Shown here: piece after piece, positions 1-13,800 of the stretch
Numbering within the stretch: the stretch's first letter is position 1
How the letters are laid out: the number at the start of each line of letters is the position of its first letter
Assembly (NCBI GenBank): GCA_026120185.1
Contig: JANUWF010003379.1
Span: 62,001 to 126,000, forward strand
DNA from: Voacanga thouarsii
Taxonomy: Eukaryota > Streptophyta > Magnoliopsida > Gentianales > Apocynaceae
Direction of reading: 5' to 3'
Length of the DNA stretch: 64,000 nucleotides
Position numbers and translations under genes: made by a program
The notes under the pieces: model-generated
Database searches by the model: none
Told to the model about the DNA's origin: nothing
Seen by the model: only the letters and a program-made list of their open reading frames with translations

Positions 1-3000
1 AAATATAAACAAAAATACCGAAACCTAAGGCATTTACAAAGATAGGCACTTTCAATTAATGATCCGACCGTTAGATTTCTTTCAATTGATAATAAAAGTG
101 TTATGAAAAAGTTTGAATATAATCGGATATATTTTGGCATGCAATCCAACAAATGTCTACAAAAAAACCGAAAACCCAAGGCATTTACAAAGATAAGCAC
201 TTTCAATTAATGATCCGACCGTTAGATTTGTTTAAATTATAACAAAAAGCGTAATGACCAAATTTGAAGAGAATCGGATATATTTTGCATGCAATACAAC
301 AAATATCAACAATAATACCGAAAACCTAAGGCATTCACAAAGATAGGCACTTTCAATTAATGCTCCGACCGTTAGATTTGTTAAAATAGATAATAAAAGT
401 GTTATTACCATGTTTGAAGATAATAGGATATATTTTGGCAGGCAATCCAACAAATGTTTACAAAAAGACCGAAAACCTAAGGGCATTTACAAAGATATGA
501 TCTTTCAATTAATGAACCGACCGCTAGATTTGTTTAAATTGTTACGAAAAGTGTTATGACCATGTTTTAATATAATCGGATATATATTTTGGCACGCTCT
601 CCAACAAATGTCTCCAAAAAGACCGAAAACCTAACGCATTTACAAATATAGGAACTTTCAATTAATGATCCGATCGTTAGATTTGTTTAAATTAATAATA
701 AAAGTATTGTGACCATATTAGAAGATTTTTGGATATATTTTGGCATGCAATCCAACAAATGTCTAGAAAAAGACCGAAAACCCAAAGCATTTACAAAGAT
801 AGGAACTTTGAATTAATGATCCGACCGTTAGATTTATTTATATTTCTAGGAAAAGTTTTATGACCAAGTTTTAATATAATCGGATATATTTTGGCATGCA
901 ATCCAACAAATGCCTACAAAAAGACCGAAAACCTAAGGGCATTTACAAAGATATGAGCTTTCAATTAATGATATGACCATTAGATTTGTTTAAATTACTA
1001 CAAAAAGTGTTATTACCAAGTTTGAATTTAATTGGATATATTTTGGCATGTAATCCGACAAATGTCTACAAAAAGACCGAAAACCTATGGCATTTACAAA
1101 GATAGGAACTTTCAATTAATGATCCGACCGTTAGATTTGTTTAAATTGCTATGAAAAGTGTTATGACCATGTTTTAATTTAATCGGATATCTTTTGGCAT
1201 GCAATCCAATAAATGTATACAAAAAGATCGAAATGCTAAGGCATTTACAAAGATTGGAACCTTCAATTAATGATCGACGGTTAGATTTGTTTAAATTATT
1301 ACAAAAAGTGTTATGACCAAATTTGAAGATACCCGGATATATTTTTGCATGCAATCCAACAAATGTTTACAAAAAGACCGAAACATAGGGCATTTACAAA
1401 GATAGAAAGTTTCAATTAATGAACCGACCGCTAGATTTGTTTAAATTGTTACGAAAAGTGTTATGACCAAATTTTAATATAATCGGATATATTTTGGCAT
1501 GCTATCCAACAAATGTCTACAAAAAGACCGAAAATCTAAGGCATTTACAAATATCGGAACTTTCAATTAATGATCCGACCGTTAGATTTGTTTAAATTGA
1601 TAATAAAAGTATGATGACCAAATTTGAAGATTTTTGGATATATTTTGGCCTGCAATCCAACAAATGTCTACGAAAAGACCGAAAACCCAAAGCATTTACA
1701 AAGATAGGAGCTTTGAATTAATGAACCGACCGTTAGATTTATTTAAATTTCTACGAAAAGTGTTATGACCAAGTTTTAATTTAATCGGATATATTTTGGC
1801 ATGCAATCCAACAAATGTCTACAAAAAGACCGAAAACCTAAGGGCATTTACAAAGATAGGAACTTTCAATTAATGATCCGACCGTTAGATTTGTTTAATT
1901 TGCTAAGAAAAGTGTTACGACCTAATTTGAAGATAATCAGATTTATTTTTGCATGCAATCCAACAAATATCAACAAAAATACCGAAAACCTAAAACATTT
2001 TCAACGACAGACACTTTCAATTAAGGATCCGACCGTTAGATTTGTTTAAGTTGCTAAAAAAAGTGTTATGACCTAATCTGAAGTTAATTGAATATATTTT
2101 GGCATTCAATCCCACAAATGTGTACAAAAAGAACGAAAACCAAAAATATTTACAAAGATAGGAACTTTCAATTAATGATCCGACCGTAAGTTTTGTTTAA
2201 ATTACTACAAAAAGTGTTATTACCAAGTTTGAAGTTAATCGGTTATATTTTTTCTCATGCAATGCAACAAATGTCGACAAAAAGACCGAAAACCTAAGGC
2301 ATTTACAAAGATTGGCGGTTTCAATTAATGATCCGATCGTTAGATTTCTTAAAATTGATAATAAAAGTGTTATGACCAAGTTTGAAGATAATAGGATATA
2401 TTTTGGCATGCAAACCAACAAATATCTACAAAAATAACGAAAACCTAATGCATTTACAATGATAGGAACTTTGAATTAATGATCCGACCGTTAGATTTGT
2501 TTAAATTACTTGGAAACATTTTATGACCAAATTTGAAGATAATGAGATGTATTTTGGCATGCAATCCAAGAAATATAAACAAAAATACCGAAAAACTAAG
2601 GCAATTACAAAGATAGTCACTTTTAAATAATGATCCGACCGTTAGGTTATTTTAAATTGTTTGGAAAATGGCTATAACCAAATTTGAAGATAATAGGATA
2701 TATTTTGTTATTCAATCCAACAAATATCAACAAAAATACCCAAAACCTAAGTCCTTTACAAAGATAGGAACTTTCAATTAATGATCCGAACATTAGATTT
2801 GTTTAAATTATTAGAAAAAATGTTATGACCATGTTTTAAAATAATCGGATATATTTTGGCATGCAATCCAACAAATGTCTTCAAAAAGTCCGAAAACCTA
2901 AGGCATTTACAAAGATAGGCAGTTTCAATTAATGATCTGACCGTTAGATTTGTTTAAATTGCTATGAAAAGGCCAATGACCAAATTTAAGATAATAGGAT

Positions 3001-4833
3001 ATATTTTTCCTGCAATCCAACAAATATCAACAAAAATACCGAAATCTAAGGCATTTACAGAGATAGGCACTTTCAATTAATGATCCGACCATTAGATTTG
3101 TTTAAATTCATAATAAAAGTGTTATGACCAAGTTTGAAGATAATATGATATATTTTGGCTTGCAATCCAACAAATATCTACAATAATACCGAAAAACTAA
3201 GGCATTTACAAAGATAGGAACTTTGAATTAATGATCCGACAATTAGATTTGGTTAAATTACTAATAAAAGTATTATGACCAAATTTGAAGAAAATCAGAT
3301 ATAATTTAGCATGCAAACCAACAAATATCAAGCAAAAATACCGAAAACCTAAGGAATTTACAAAGATAGACACTTTCAATTAATGATCCGACCATTAGAT
3401 TTGTTTAAATTATAAATAAAAGTGTTATGACCAAATTTAAAGATAAATGGATATATTTTAGCATGTAATCCAACATATATCAAGAAAAAAATAGAAAACC
3501 TAAAGGCATTTACAAAGATAGAAACTTTCAATTAATGATCTGACCATTAGATTTCTTTAAATTATTACAAAAAGTGTTATGACCAAATTTGAATTTAAAC
3601 GGATATATGTTGGCTTGCAATCCAACAAATGTCTACAAAAAGACCAAAAACCTATGACATTTACAAAGTTAGGCATATTCAATTATTGATCCGAACGTTA
3701 GATTTGTTTAAATTGCTAATAAAAGTGTTATGACCAAATTTGAAGATAATCAGATATATTTTGGCATGCAATCCAACAAATATCTACAAAAATACCGAAA
3801 ACCTATGGCATTTACCAAGATAGGAACTTTCAATTAATGATCCGAGCATTAGATTTGTTTAAATTGCTAGGAAAAGTGTTATGACCAAGTTCTAATATAA
3901 TCGGATATATTTTGGCATGCAATCTAACAAATGTCTACAAAAAGACCGAGAACATAAGCCATTTACAAAGATAAAAATTTTCAATTACTGATCTGACCTT
4001 TAGATTTGTTAAAATTGCTAAGAGAAGTGTCATGACCAGGTTTTAACGTAATCGGATATATTTTGGCGTGCAATCCAACAAATGTCTACAAAAATAACAA
4101 AAACCTAAGATATTTACAAAGATAGGCACTTTTAATAAATGATCCGACCGTTAGATTTGTTTAAATTTCTAATAAAAGTGTTTTGACCAAATTTGAAGAT
4201 AATCAGATATATTTTTGCATGCAATCCAACAAATATCAACAAAAATATCGAAAACCTAAGGCATTTACAAATATAGGAACTTTTAATTAATGATCTGACC
4301 ATTAGATTTGTTTAAATTATTAGGAAAACTGTTATGACCATGTTTTAATATTATCGGATATATTTGGGCATGCACTCCAACAAATATCTTTAAAAAGACC
4401 GAAAAGTTAAGGCATTTACAAAGATAGGCAGTTTCAATTAATGATCTGACCATTAGATTTGTTTAAATTATTAGAAAAACTGTTATGACCATGTTTTAAT
4501 ATTATCGGATATATTTGGGCATGCATTCCAATAAATATCTACAAAAAGACCGAAAACCTAAGGCATTGACAAATATAGTCACTTTAAATTAATGATCCGA
4601 CCGTTAGATTTGTTTAAACTACTATAAAAAGTGTTACGACCAGGTTTGAAGTTAATCGGATATATTTTTGCATGCAATCAAACAAATGTCTTCAAAAAGA
4701 CCGAAAATCTAAGACATTTACAAAGATAGGCAGTTTAAATTAATGATCTGACCGTTAGATTTGTTTAAATTGTTATAAAAAGTCCAATGACCAAATTTGA
4801 AGATAATCGGATATATTTTGCGTGCAATCTAAA
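1..4833 (+). repeat. Higher-order repeat family 1, copy A (~32 monomers)
   Basis: This block starts with a monomer carrying AATATAAACAAAAATACC and then the unusual TTCTTTCAATTGATAATAAA variant with TTATGAAAAAGTTTG (about 77-115). The same pair recurs at 4834 and at about 10878. A second marker, TTTTTTCTCATGCAAT at about 2246, recurs at 7229 and 13121. Copy A is about eight monomers shorter than copy B. It lacks a counterpart of the second TTTTTTCTCATGC monomer that B has at 9806, so it has probably lost a block by unequal exchange. The left boundary is set by the window edge, so A may begin upstream. Confidence 0.85.
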
Positions 4834-7800
4834 AAATATAAACAAAAATATCGAAAACCTAAGGTATTTACAAAGATAGGCACTTTCAATTAATGATCCG
4901 ACCGTTAGATTTCTTTCAATTGATAATAAAAGTGTTATGAAAAAGTTTGAATATAATCGGATATATTTTGGCATGCAATCCAACAAATGTCTACAAAAAA
5001 TCGAAAACCTAAGGCATTTACAAAGATAAGCACTTTCAATTAATGATCCGACCGTTAGATTTGTTTAAATTATAACAAAAAGTGTAATGACCAAATTTGA
5101 AGAGAATCGGATATATTTTGCATGCAATACAACAAATATCAACAAAAATACCGAAAACCTAAGGCATTCACAAAGATAGGCACTTTCAATTAATGATCCG
5201 ACCGTTAGATTTGTTTAAATTGATAATAAAAGTGTTATGACCAAGTTTGAAGACAATAGGATATACATTGGTATGAAATCCAACAAATGTTTACAAAAAC
5301 ACCGAAAGCCTAGGGCATTAACAAAGATAGAAACTTTCAATTAATGAACCGACCGCTAGATATGTTTAAATTGCTACAAAAAGTGTTATGACCAAGTTTT
5401 AATATAATCGGGTATATTTTGGCATGCTCTCCAACAAATATCTACAAAAAGACCGAAAACTTACGGCATTTACAAATATATGAACTTTCAATTAATGATC
5501 CGACCGTTAGATTTGTTTAAATTGATAATAAAAGTATTGTGACCATATTTGAAGATTTTCGGATATATTTTGGCTTGCAATCCAACAAATGTCTAGAAAA
5601 AGACCGAAAACCCAAAGCATTTACAAAGATAGGAACTTTGAATTAATGATCCGACCGTTAGATTTATTTAAATTTCTAGGAAAAGTTTTATGACCAAGTT
5701 TTAATATAATCGGATATATTTTGGCATGCTCTCCAACAAATATCTACAAAAAGACCGAAAACCCAAAGCATTTACAAAGATAGGAACTTTGAATTAATGA
5801 TCCGACCGTTAGATTTATTTAAATTTCTATGAAAAGTGTTATGACCAAGTTTTAATATAATTGGATATATTTTGGCATTCAATCAAACAAATGCAAACAA
5901 AAATACCAAAAACCTAAGGGCATTTACAAATATATGAGCTTTCAATTAATGATCTGACCATTAGATTTGTTTAAATTACTACAAAAAGTGTTATGACCAA
6001 GTTTGAATTTAATCGGATATATTTTGGCATGTAATCCGATAAATGTCTGCAAAAAGACCGAAAACCTATGGCATTTACAAATATAGGAACTTTCAATTAT
6101 TGATCTGAACGTTGGATTTGTTTAAATTGCTAATAAAATTGTTATGACCAAATTTGAAGATAATCGGATATATTTTGTCATACAATACAAAAAATATCTA
6201 CAAAAATACCGAAAACCTAAGGCATTTACAAAGATAGGAACTATAAATTAATGATTTGACCGTTAGATATGTTTAAATTGATAATAAAAGTGTTATGACC
6301 AAGTTTGAAGATAATAGGATATATTTCGGCATGCAATCCAACAAATATCTACAAAAAGACCGAAAACCTAAGTCATTTACAAAGATAAGAACTTTCAATT
6401 AATGATCTGACCTTTAGATTTGTTAAAATTGCTGAGAGAAGTGTTATGGCCAAGTTGTAATATAATCAGATATATTTTGTCATGCAATCCAACAAATATA
6501 TACAAAAATACCGAAAACCTAAGACATTTACAAAGATAGGCACTTTCAATTAATGATCCGACTGTTAGATTTGTTTAAATTTCTAATAAAAGTATTATGA
6601 GCAAATTTGAAGATAATCGGATATATTTTTGCATGCAATCCAACAAATATCAACAAAAATACCGAAAACCTAAGGCATTTACAAATATAAGAACTTCCAA
6701 ATATTGATCCGACCATTAGAATTACTTTAAATTGCAATGAAAAGTGTTATGATCATGTTTAAAGATAATATGATATATTTTTGCATGCAATCTAACAAAT
6801 GTCTACAAAAAAACCGAAAACATATGGCATATACAAATATATGAACTTTCAATTAATGATCCGACCGTTAGATTTGTTTAAATTGATAAGAAAAGTGTTA
6901 CGACCTAATTTGAAGATAATCAGATTTATTTTTGCATGCAATCTAACAAATATAAAAAAAAATACCGAAAACTTAAGACATTTTCAACAACAGGCACTTT
7001 CAATTAAGGATCCGACCGTTAGATTTGTTTAAGTCGCTAATAAAAGTGTTATGACCAAATCTGAAGTTAATCGAATATATTTTGGCATGCAATCCAACAA
7101 ATGTGTACAAAAAGAACGAAAACCAAAGATATTTACAAAGATAGGAACTTTCAATTAATGATCCGACCGTAAGTTTTGTTTAAATTACTACAAAAAGTGT
7201 TATAACCAAGTTTGAAGTTAATCGGATATATTTTTTCTCATGCAATCCAACAAATATCGACAAAAAGACCGAAAACCTAAGGCATTTACAAAGATTGGCG
7301 GTTTCAATTAATGATCCGACCGTTTGATTTCTTAAAATTGATAATAAAAGTGTTATGACCAAATTTGAAGATAATAGGATATATTTTGGCAAGCAATCCA
7401 ACAAATATCTACAAAAATGCAGAAAACTTAAAGCATTTACAAAGATAGGAACTTTGAATTAATGATCCGACCATTAGATTTGTTTAAATTACTAGGAAAA
7501 GTTCATGACCAAATTTGAAGATAATCAGATATATTTTGGCATGCAATCCAACAAATATAAACAAAAATACCGAAAAACTAAGGCAATTATAAAGATAGGC
7601 ACTTTTAAATAATGATCCGACCGTTAGGTTATTTTAAATTGCTAAGAAAAGGGCTATAACCAAATTTGAAGATAATAGGATATATTTAGGCATGGAATCC
7701 AACAAATATCAACAAAAATACAAAAAACCTAAGGCATTTACAAAGATAGGAACTTTCAATTAACGATCCGACCATTTGATTTGTTTAAATTGTTAGGAAA

Positions 7801-10800
7801 AATGTTATGACCAAGTTTTAAAAAAATCGGATCTATTTTGGCATGTAATCCAACAAATGTCTTCAAAAAGGCCGAAAACCTAAGGCATTTACAAAGATAG
7901 GCAGTTTCAATTAATGATCTGACCGTTAGATTTGTTTAAATTGCTATGAAAAGACCAATGACCAAATTTAAGATAATAGGATATATTTTTCATGCAATCC
8001 AACAAATATCAACAAAAATACCGAAAACCTAAGGCATTTACAAAGATAGACACTTTCAATTAACGATCCGACCATTAGATTTGTTTAAATTCATAATAAA
8101 AGTGTTATGACCAAGTTTGAAGATAATAGGATATATTTTGGCTTGCAATCCAACAAATATCTACAATAATACCGAAAAGCTAAGGCATTTACAAATATAG
8201 GAACTTTGAATTAATGATCCGATCATTAGATTTGTTTAAATTACTAATAAAAGTGTTATGAGCAAATTTGAAGAAAATCAGATATAATTTAGCATGCAAA
8301 CCAACAAATATCAAACAAAATTCCGAAACCTAAGGCATTTACAAAGATAGGCACTTTCAATTAATGATCCGACCATTAGATTTGTTTTAATTGCTAATAA
8401 AAGTGTTATGACCAAATTTGAAGATAAATGGATATATTTTGGCAAGCAATCCAACAAATATCAACAAAAAAATCGAAAACCTAATGGCATTTACAAAGAT
8501 AGAAACTTTCAATGAATGATCTGACCTTTAGATTTCTTTAAATTACTACATAAAGTGTTATGACCAAGTTTGAATTTAATCGGATATATTTTGGCTAGCA
8601 ATCCAACAAATGTCTACAAAAAGACCAAAAACCTATGACATTTACAAAGTTAGGCATATTCAATTATTGATCCGAACGTTAGATTTGTTTAAATTGCTAA
8701 TAAAAGTGTTATGACCAAATTTGAAGATAATCGGATATATTTTGGCATGCAATCAAACAAATATCAACAAAAATACCGAAAAGCTAAGGCATTTACCAAG
8801 ATAGGAACTTTCAATTGATGATCCGAGCATTAGATTTGTGTAAATTGCTAGGAAAAGTGTTATGACCAAGTTTTAATATAATCGGATGTATTTTGGCATG
8901 CAATCCAACAAATGTCTACAAAAAGACCGTAAACATAAGTCATTTACAAAGATAAGAACTTTCATTTAACGATCTGACCTTTAGATTTGTTAAAATTGCT
9001 AAGAAAAGTGTTATGACCAAGTTTTAATATAATCAGATATATTTTGGCATGCAATCTAACAAATGTCTACAAAAATACCGAAAACCTAAGATATTTACAA
9101 AGATAGGCACTTTTAATAAATGATCCGACCGTTAGATTTGTTTAAATTTCTAGTAAAAGTGTTATGACCAAATTTGAAGATAATCAGATATATTTTTGCA
9201 TGCAATCCAACAAATATCAACAAAAATACCAAAAACCTAAGGCACTTACAAAGATAAGAACTTTCAAATAATGATCCGACCATTAGATTAGTTTAAATTG
9301 CAAAGAAAAATGTTAAGACCAAGTTTGAAGATAATAGGATATATTTTGGTATGCAATCTAACAAATGTCTACAAAAAGACCGAAAACCTATGTCATATAC
9401 AAATATAGGATTCGGAACTTTAAATTATTGATCCGACAGTTAGATTTGATTATATTTCTAGTAAAAGTGTTATGACCAAATTTGAAGATAATCAGATATA
9501 TTTTTGCATGCAATCCAACAAATACCAACAAAAATACCAAGAACCTAAGACACTTACAAAGATAAGAACTTTCAAATAATGATCCGACCATTAGATTAAT
9601 TTAAATTGCAAAGAAAAGTGTTATGACCAAGTTTGAAGCTAATAGGATATATTTTGGCATGCAATCTAACAAATGTCTACAAAAAGACCGAAAACCTAAG
9701 GCATATACAAATATAGGAACTTTTTATTAATGATCTGACCGTAAGTTTTGTTTCAATTACTACAGAAAGTGTTATGACCATGTTTGAAGTTAATCGGATA
9801 TATTTTTTCTCATGCAATTTGGCAAATGTAAAAAAAAATACCGAAAACCTAAGGCATTTACAAAGATTGGCACTTTCAATTAATGATCCGATCGTTAGAT
9901 TTGTTTAAATTGCTAATAAAAGTGTTATGACTAAGTTTGAAGATAATAAGATATATTTTGGCATGCAATCCAATAAATATCTACAAAAATACCGAAAACC
10001 TAATGCATTTAAAAAGATAGGAACTTTGAATTAATGATCCGACGTTAGATTTATTTAAATTACTAGGAAAAGTTCTATGACCTAATTTGATGATAATCAG
10101 ATATATTTTGGCTTGCAATCCAACAAATATAAACAAAAATACCGAAAATATAAGGCATTTAAAAAGATAGGCACTTTTAATTAATGATCTGACCGTTAGA
10201 TTGTTTTAAATTGCTAAGAAAAGGGCTATAACCAAATTTAAAGATGATAGGATATATTTTGGCATGCAATCCAACAAATATTCACAAAAATACAGAAAAC
10301 CTAAGGCATTTACAAAGATATAAACTTTCAATTAATGATCTGACCTTTAGATTTGTTTAAATTATTAGGAAAAGTGTTATGACCAAGTTTTAATATTATC
10401 GGATATATTTGGGCATGCACTCTAACAAATGTCTTCAAAAAGACCGAAAACCTAAGGCATTTACAAAGATAGGCAGTTTCAATTAATAATCTGACATTAG
10501 ATTTGTTTAAATTGCTATGAAAAGACCAATGACCAAATTTGAAGTTATTCGGATATATTTTGGCATGCAATCCAACAAATGTCTACAAAAAGATTGAAAA
10601 CCTAAGGCATTTACAAATATAGTCACTTTAAATTAATGATCCGACCGTTAGATTTATTTAAATTATTATAAAAAGTGTTAAGACCAAGTTTGAAGTTAAT
10701 CGGATATATTTTTGCATGCAATCAAACAAATGTCTTCAAAAAGACCGAAAACCTAAGGCATTTACAAAGATAGGCAGATTAAATTAGTTATCTGGCCGTT

Positions 10801-10877
10801 AGATTTGTTTAAATTGCTATAAAAAGACCAATGACCAAATTTCAAGATAATCGGATATATTTTGCGTGCAATCAAAC
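4834..10877 (+). repeat. Higher-order repeat family 1, copy B (~40 monomers, 6044 bp)
   Basis: The leading marker monomers of copy A reappear at offset 4833-4834. After an extra monomer (5601-5751 repeated at 5752-5902), the offset becomes about 4983. The block carries TTTTTTCTCATGC markers at 7229 and 9806. Its end (about 10390-10877) matches the end of copy A (about 4480-4833), including the TATTTGGGCATGC variant and the AAGACCAATGACC variant. The 6044-bp length equals 40 monomers. Confidence 0.87.
5601..5902 (+). repeat. Extra monomer in copy B (single-monomer tandem duplication)
   Basis: The words AGACCGAAAACCCAAAGC and GGAACTTTGAATTAATG occur at 5601 and again 151 bp later at 5752. Copies A and C have only one such monomer here. 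The left part of the second unit (GCATGCTCTCCAAC) matches the monomer at about 5423 rather than its immediate neighbour, so the duplicate looks like a hybrid from misaligned exchange. It accounts for the change of offset between copies A, B and C. Confidence 0.7.
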
Positions 10878-13800
10878 ACATATAAACAAAAATATCGAAA
10901 ACCTAAGAGCATTTACAAAGATAGGCACTTTCAATTAATGATCCGACCGTTAGATTTCTTTCAATTGATAAATAAAGTGTTATGAAAAAGTTTGAATATA
11001 ATCGGATATATTTTGGCATGCAATCCAACAAATGTCAACAAAAAAATTGAAAACCTAAGGCATTTATAAAGATAAGCACACTCAATTAATGATCCGACCG
11101 TTAGATTTGTTTAAATTTTAACAAAAAGTGTAATGACCAAATTTGAAGATAATCGGATATATTTTGCATGCAATACAACAAATATCAACAAAAATTCCGA
11201 AAACTTAAGGCATTCACAGAGATAGGCACTTTCAATTAATGATCCGACCGTCAGATTTGTTTAAATTGATAATAAAAGTGTTATGACGAAGTTTGAAGAT
11301 AATAGGATATATTTTGGCATTCAATCCAACAAATGTTTACAAAAAAACCGAAACCTAGGGTATTTACAAAGATAGAAACTTTCAATTAATGAACCGACCG
11401 CTAGATTTGTTTAAATTGCTACGAAAAGTGTTATGACCAAGTTTTAATATAATCGGATATATTTTGGCATGCTCTCCAACAAATGTCTACAAAAAGACCG
11501 AAAACCTAAGGCATTTACAAAATATAGAAACTTTCTATAAATGATCCGACCGTTAGATTTGTTTAAATTGATAATAAAAGTATTATGACCATATTTGAAG
11601 ATTATCGGATATATTTTGGCCTGCAATCCAACAAATGTCTAGAAAAAGACCGAAAAACCAAAGCATTTACAAAGATAGGAACTTTGAATTAATGATCCGA
11701 CCATTAGATTTATTTAAATTTCTACGAAAAGTGTTATGACCAAGTTTTAATATAATCGGATATATTTTGGCACGCAATCCAATAAATGCCTACAAAAAGA
11801 CCGAAAACCTAAGGGCATTTACAAAGATATGAGCTTTCAATTAATGATCTAACCATTAGATTTGTTTAAATTACTATAAAAAGTGTTATGACCAAGTTTG
11901 AATTTAATCGGATATATTTTGGCATGTAATCCAACAAATGTCTACAAAAAGACCGAAAACCTATGGCATTTACCAAGATAGGCACTTTCAATTAATGATC
12001 CGAACGTTAGATTTGTTTAAATTGCTAATAAAAGTGTTATGACCAAATTTGAAGATAATCGGATATATTTTGGCATGCAATACAACATATATCTACAAAA
12101 ATTCCGAAAACCTAAGACATTTACAAAGATATGAACTTTAAATTAATGATTCGACCGTTAGATATGTTTAAATTGATAATAAAAGTGTTATGACAAAGTT
12201 TGAAGATAATATGATATATTTTGGCATGCAATCCAACAAATATCTACGAAAAGACCGAAAACCTAAGTCATTTACAAAGATAAGAACTTTCAATTAATGA
12301 TCTGACCTTTAGATTTGTTAAAATTGCTGAGAGAAGTGTTATGGCCAAATTTAATATAATCGGATATATTTTGGAATGCAATCCAACAAATGTCTACAAA
12401 AATACCGAAAACCTAAGACATTTACAAAGATAGGCACATTCAATTAATGATCCGACCGTTAGATTTGTTTAAATTTCTAATAAAAGTGTTATGAGTAAAT
12501 TTGAAGATAATCGGATATATTTTTGCATGCACTCCAACAAATATCAATAAAAATACCGAAACCTAAAGCATTTACAGAGATAAGAATTTCCAAATAATGA
12601 TCCGACCATTAGATTAGTTTAAATTGCATTGAAAAGTGTTATGACCAAGTTTGAAGATAATATGATATATTTTTGCATGCAATCTAACAAATGTCTTCAA
12701 AAAGACCAAAAATCTAAGGCATTTACAAAGATAGGAACTTTCAATTAATGATCCGACCGTTAGATTTGTTTAAATTGCTAAGAAAAGTGTTACGACCTAA
12801 TTTGAAGATAATCAGATTTATTTTGCATGCAATCCAACAAATATCGACAAAAATACCGAAAACCTAAGACATTTTTAACGACAGGCACATTCAATTAAGG
12901 ATCCGACCGTTAAATTTGTTTAAATTGCTAATAAAAGTGTTATGACCAAATCTAAAGTTAATCGAATATATTTTGGCATGCAATCCAACAAATGTTCTCA
13001 AAAAGTCCGAAATCTAAGACATTTACAAAGATATGAATTTTCAATTAATGATCCGACCGTAAATTTTGTTTAAATTAATACAAAAAGTGTTATGACCAAG
13101 TTTGAAGTTAATCGGATATATTTTTTCTCATGCAATCCAACAAATGTCGCCAAAAAGACCGAAAACCTAAGGCATTTACAAAGATTGGCGGTTTCAATTA
13201 ATGATCCGACCGTTAGATTTCTTAAAATTGATAATAAAAGTCTTATGACCAAGTTTGAAGATAATAGGATATATTTTGGCATGCAATCCAACAAATATCT
13301 ACAAAAAATATCGAAACCTAAAGCATTTACAAAGATATGAACTTTGAATTAATGATTCGACTGTTAGATTTGTTTAAATTATTAGGAAAAGTTCTATGAC
13401 CAAATTTGAAGATAATCAGATATATTTTGGCATGCAATCCAACAAATATAAACAAAAATACCGAAAAACTAAGGCAATTACCAAGATAGGCACTTTTAAA
13501 TATTGATCCGACCGTTAGGTTATTTTAAATCGCTAAGAAAATGGCTATAACCAAATTTGAAGATAATATGATATATTTTGGCATGGAATCCAACAAATAT
13601 CAATAAAAATACCAAAAACCTAAGGCCTTTACAAAGATAAGAACTTTCAATTAATGAACCGACCATTATATTTGTTTAAATTGTTAGGAAAAATGTTATG
13701 ACCATGTTTTAAAAAAATCGGATATATTTTGGCATGCAATCCAACAAATGTCTGCAAAAAGTCCGAAATCTAAGACATTTACAAAGATAGGCAGTTTCAA

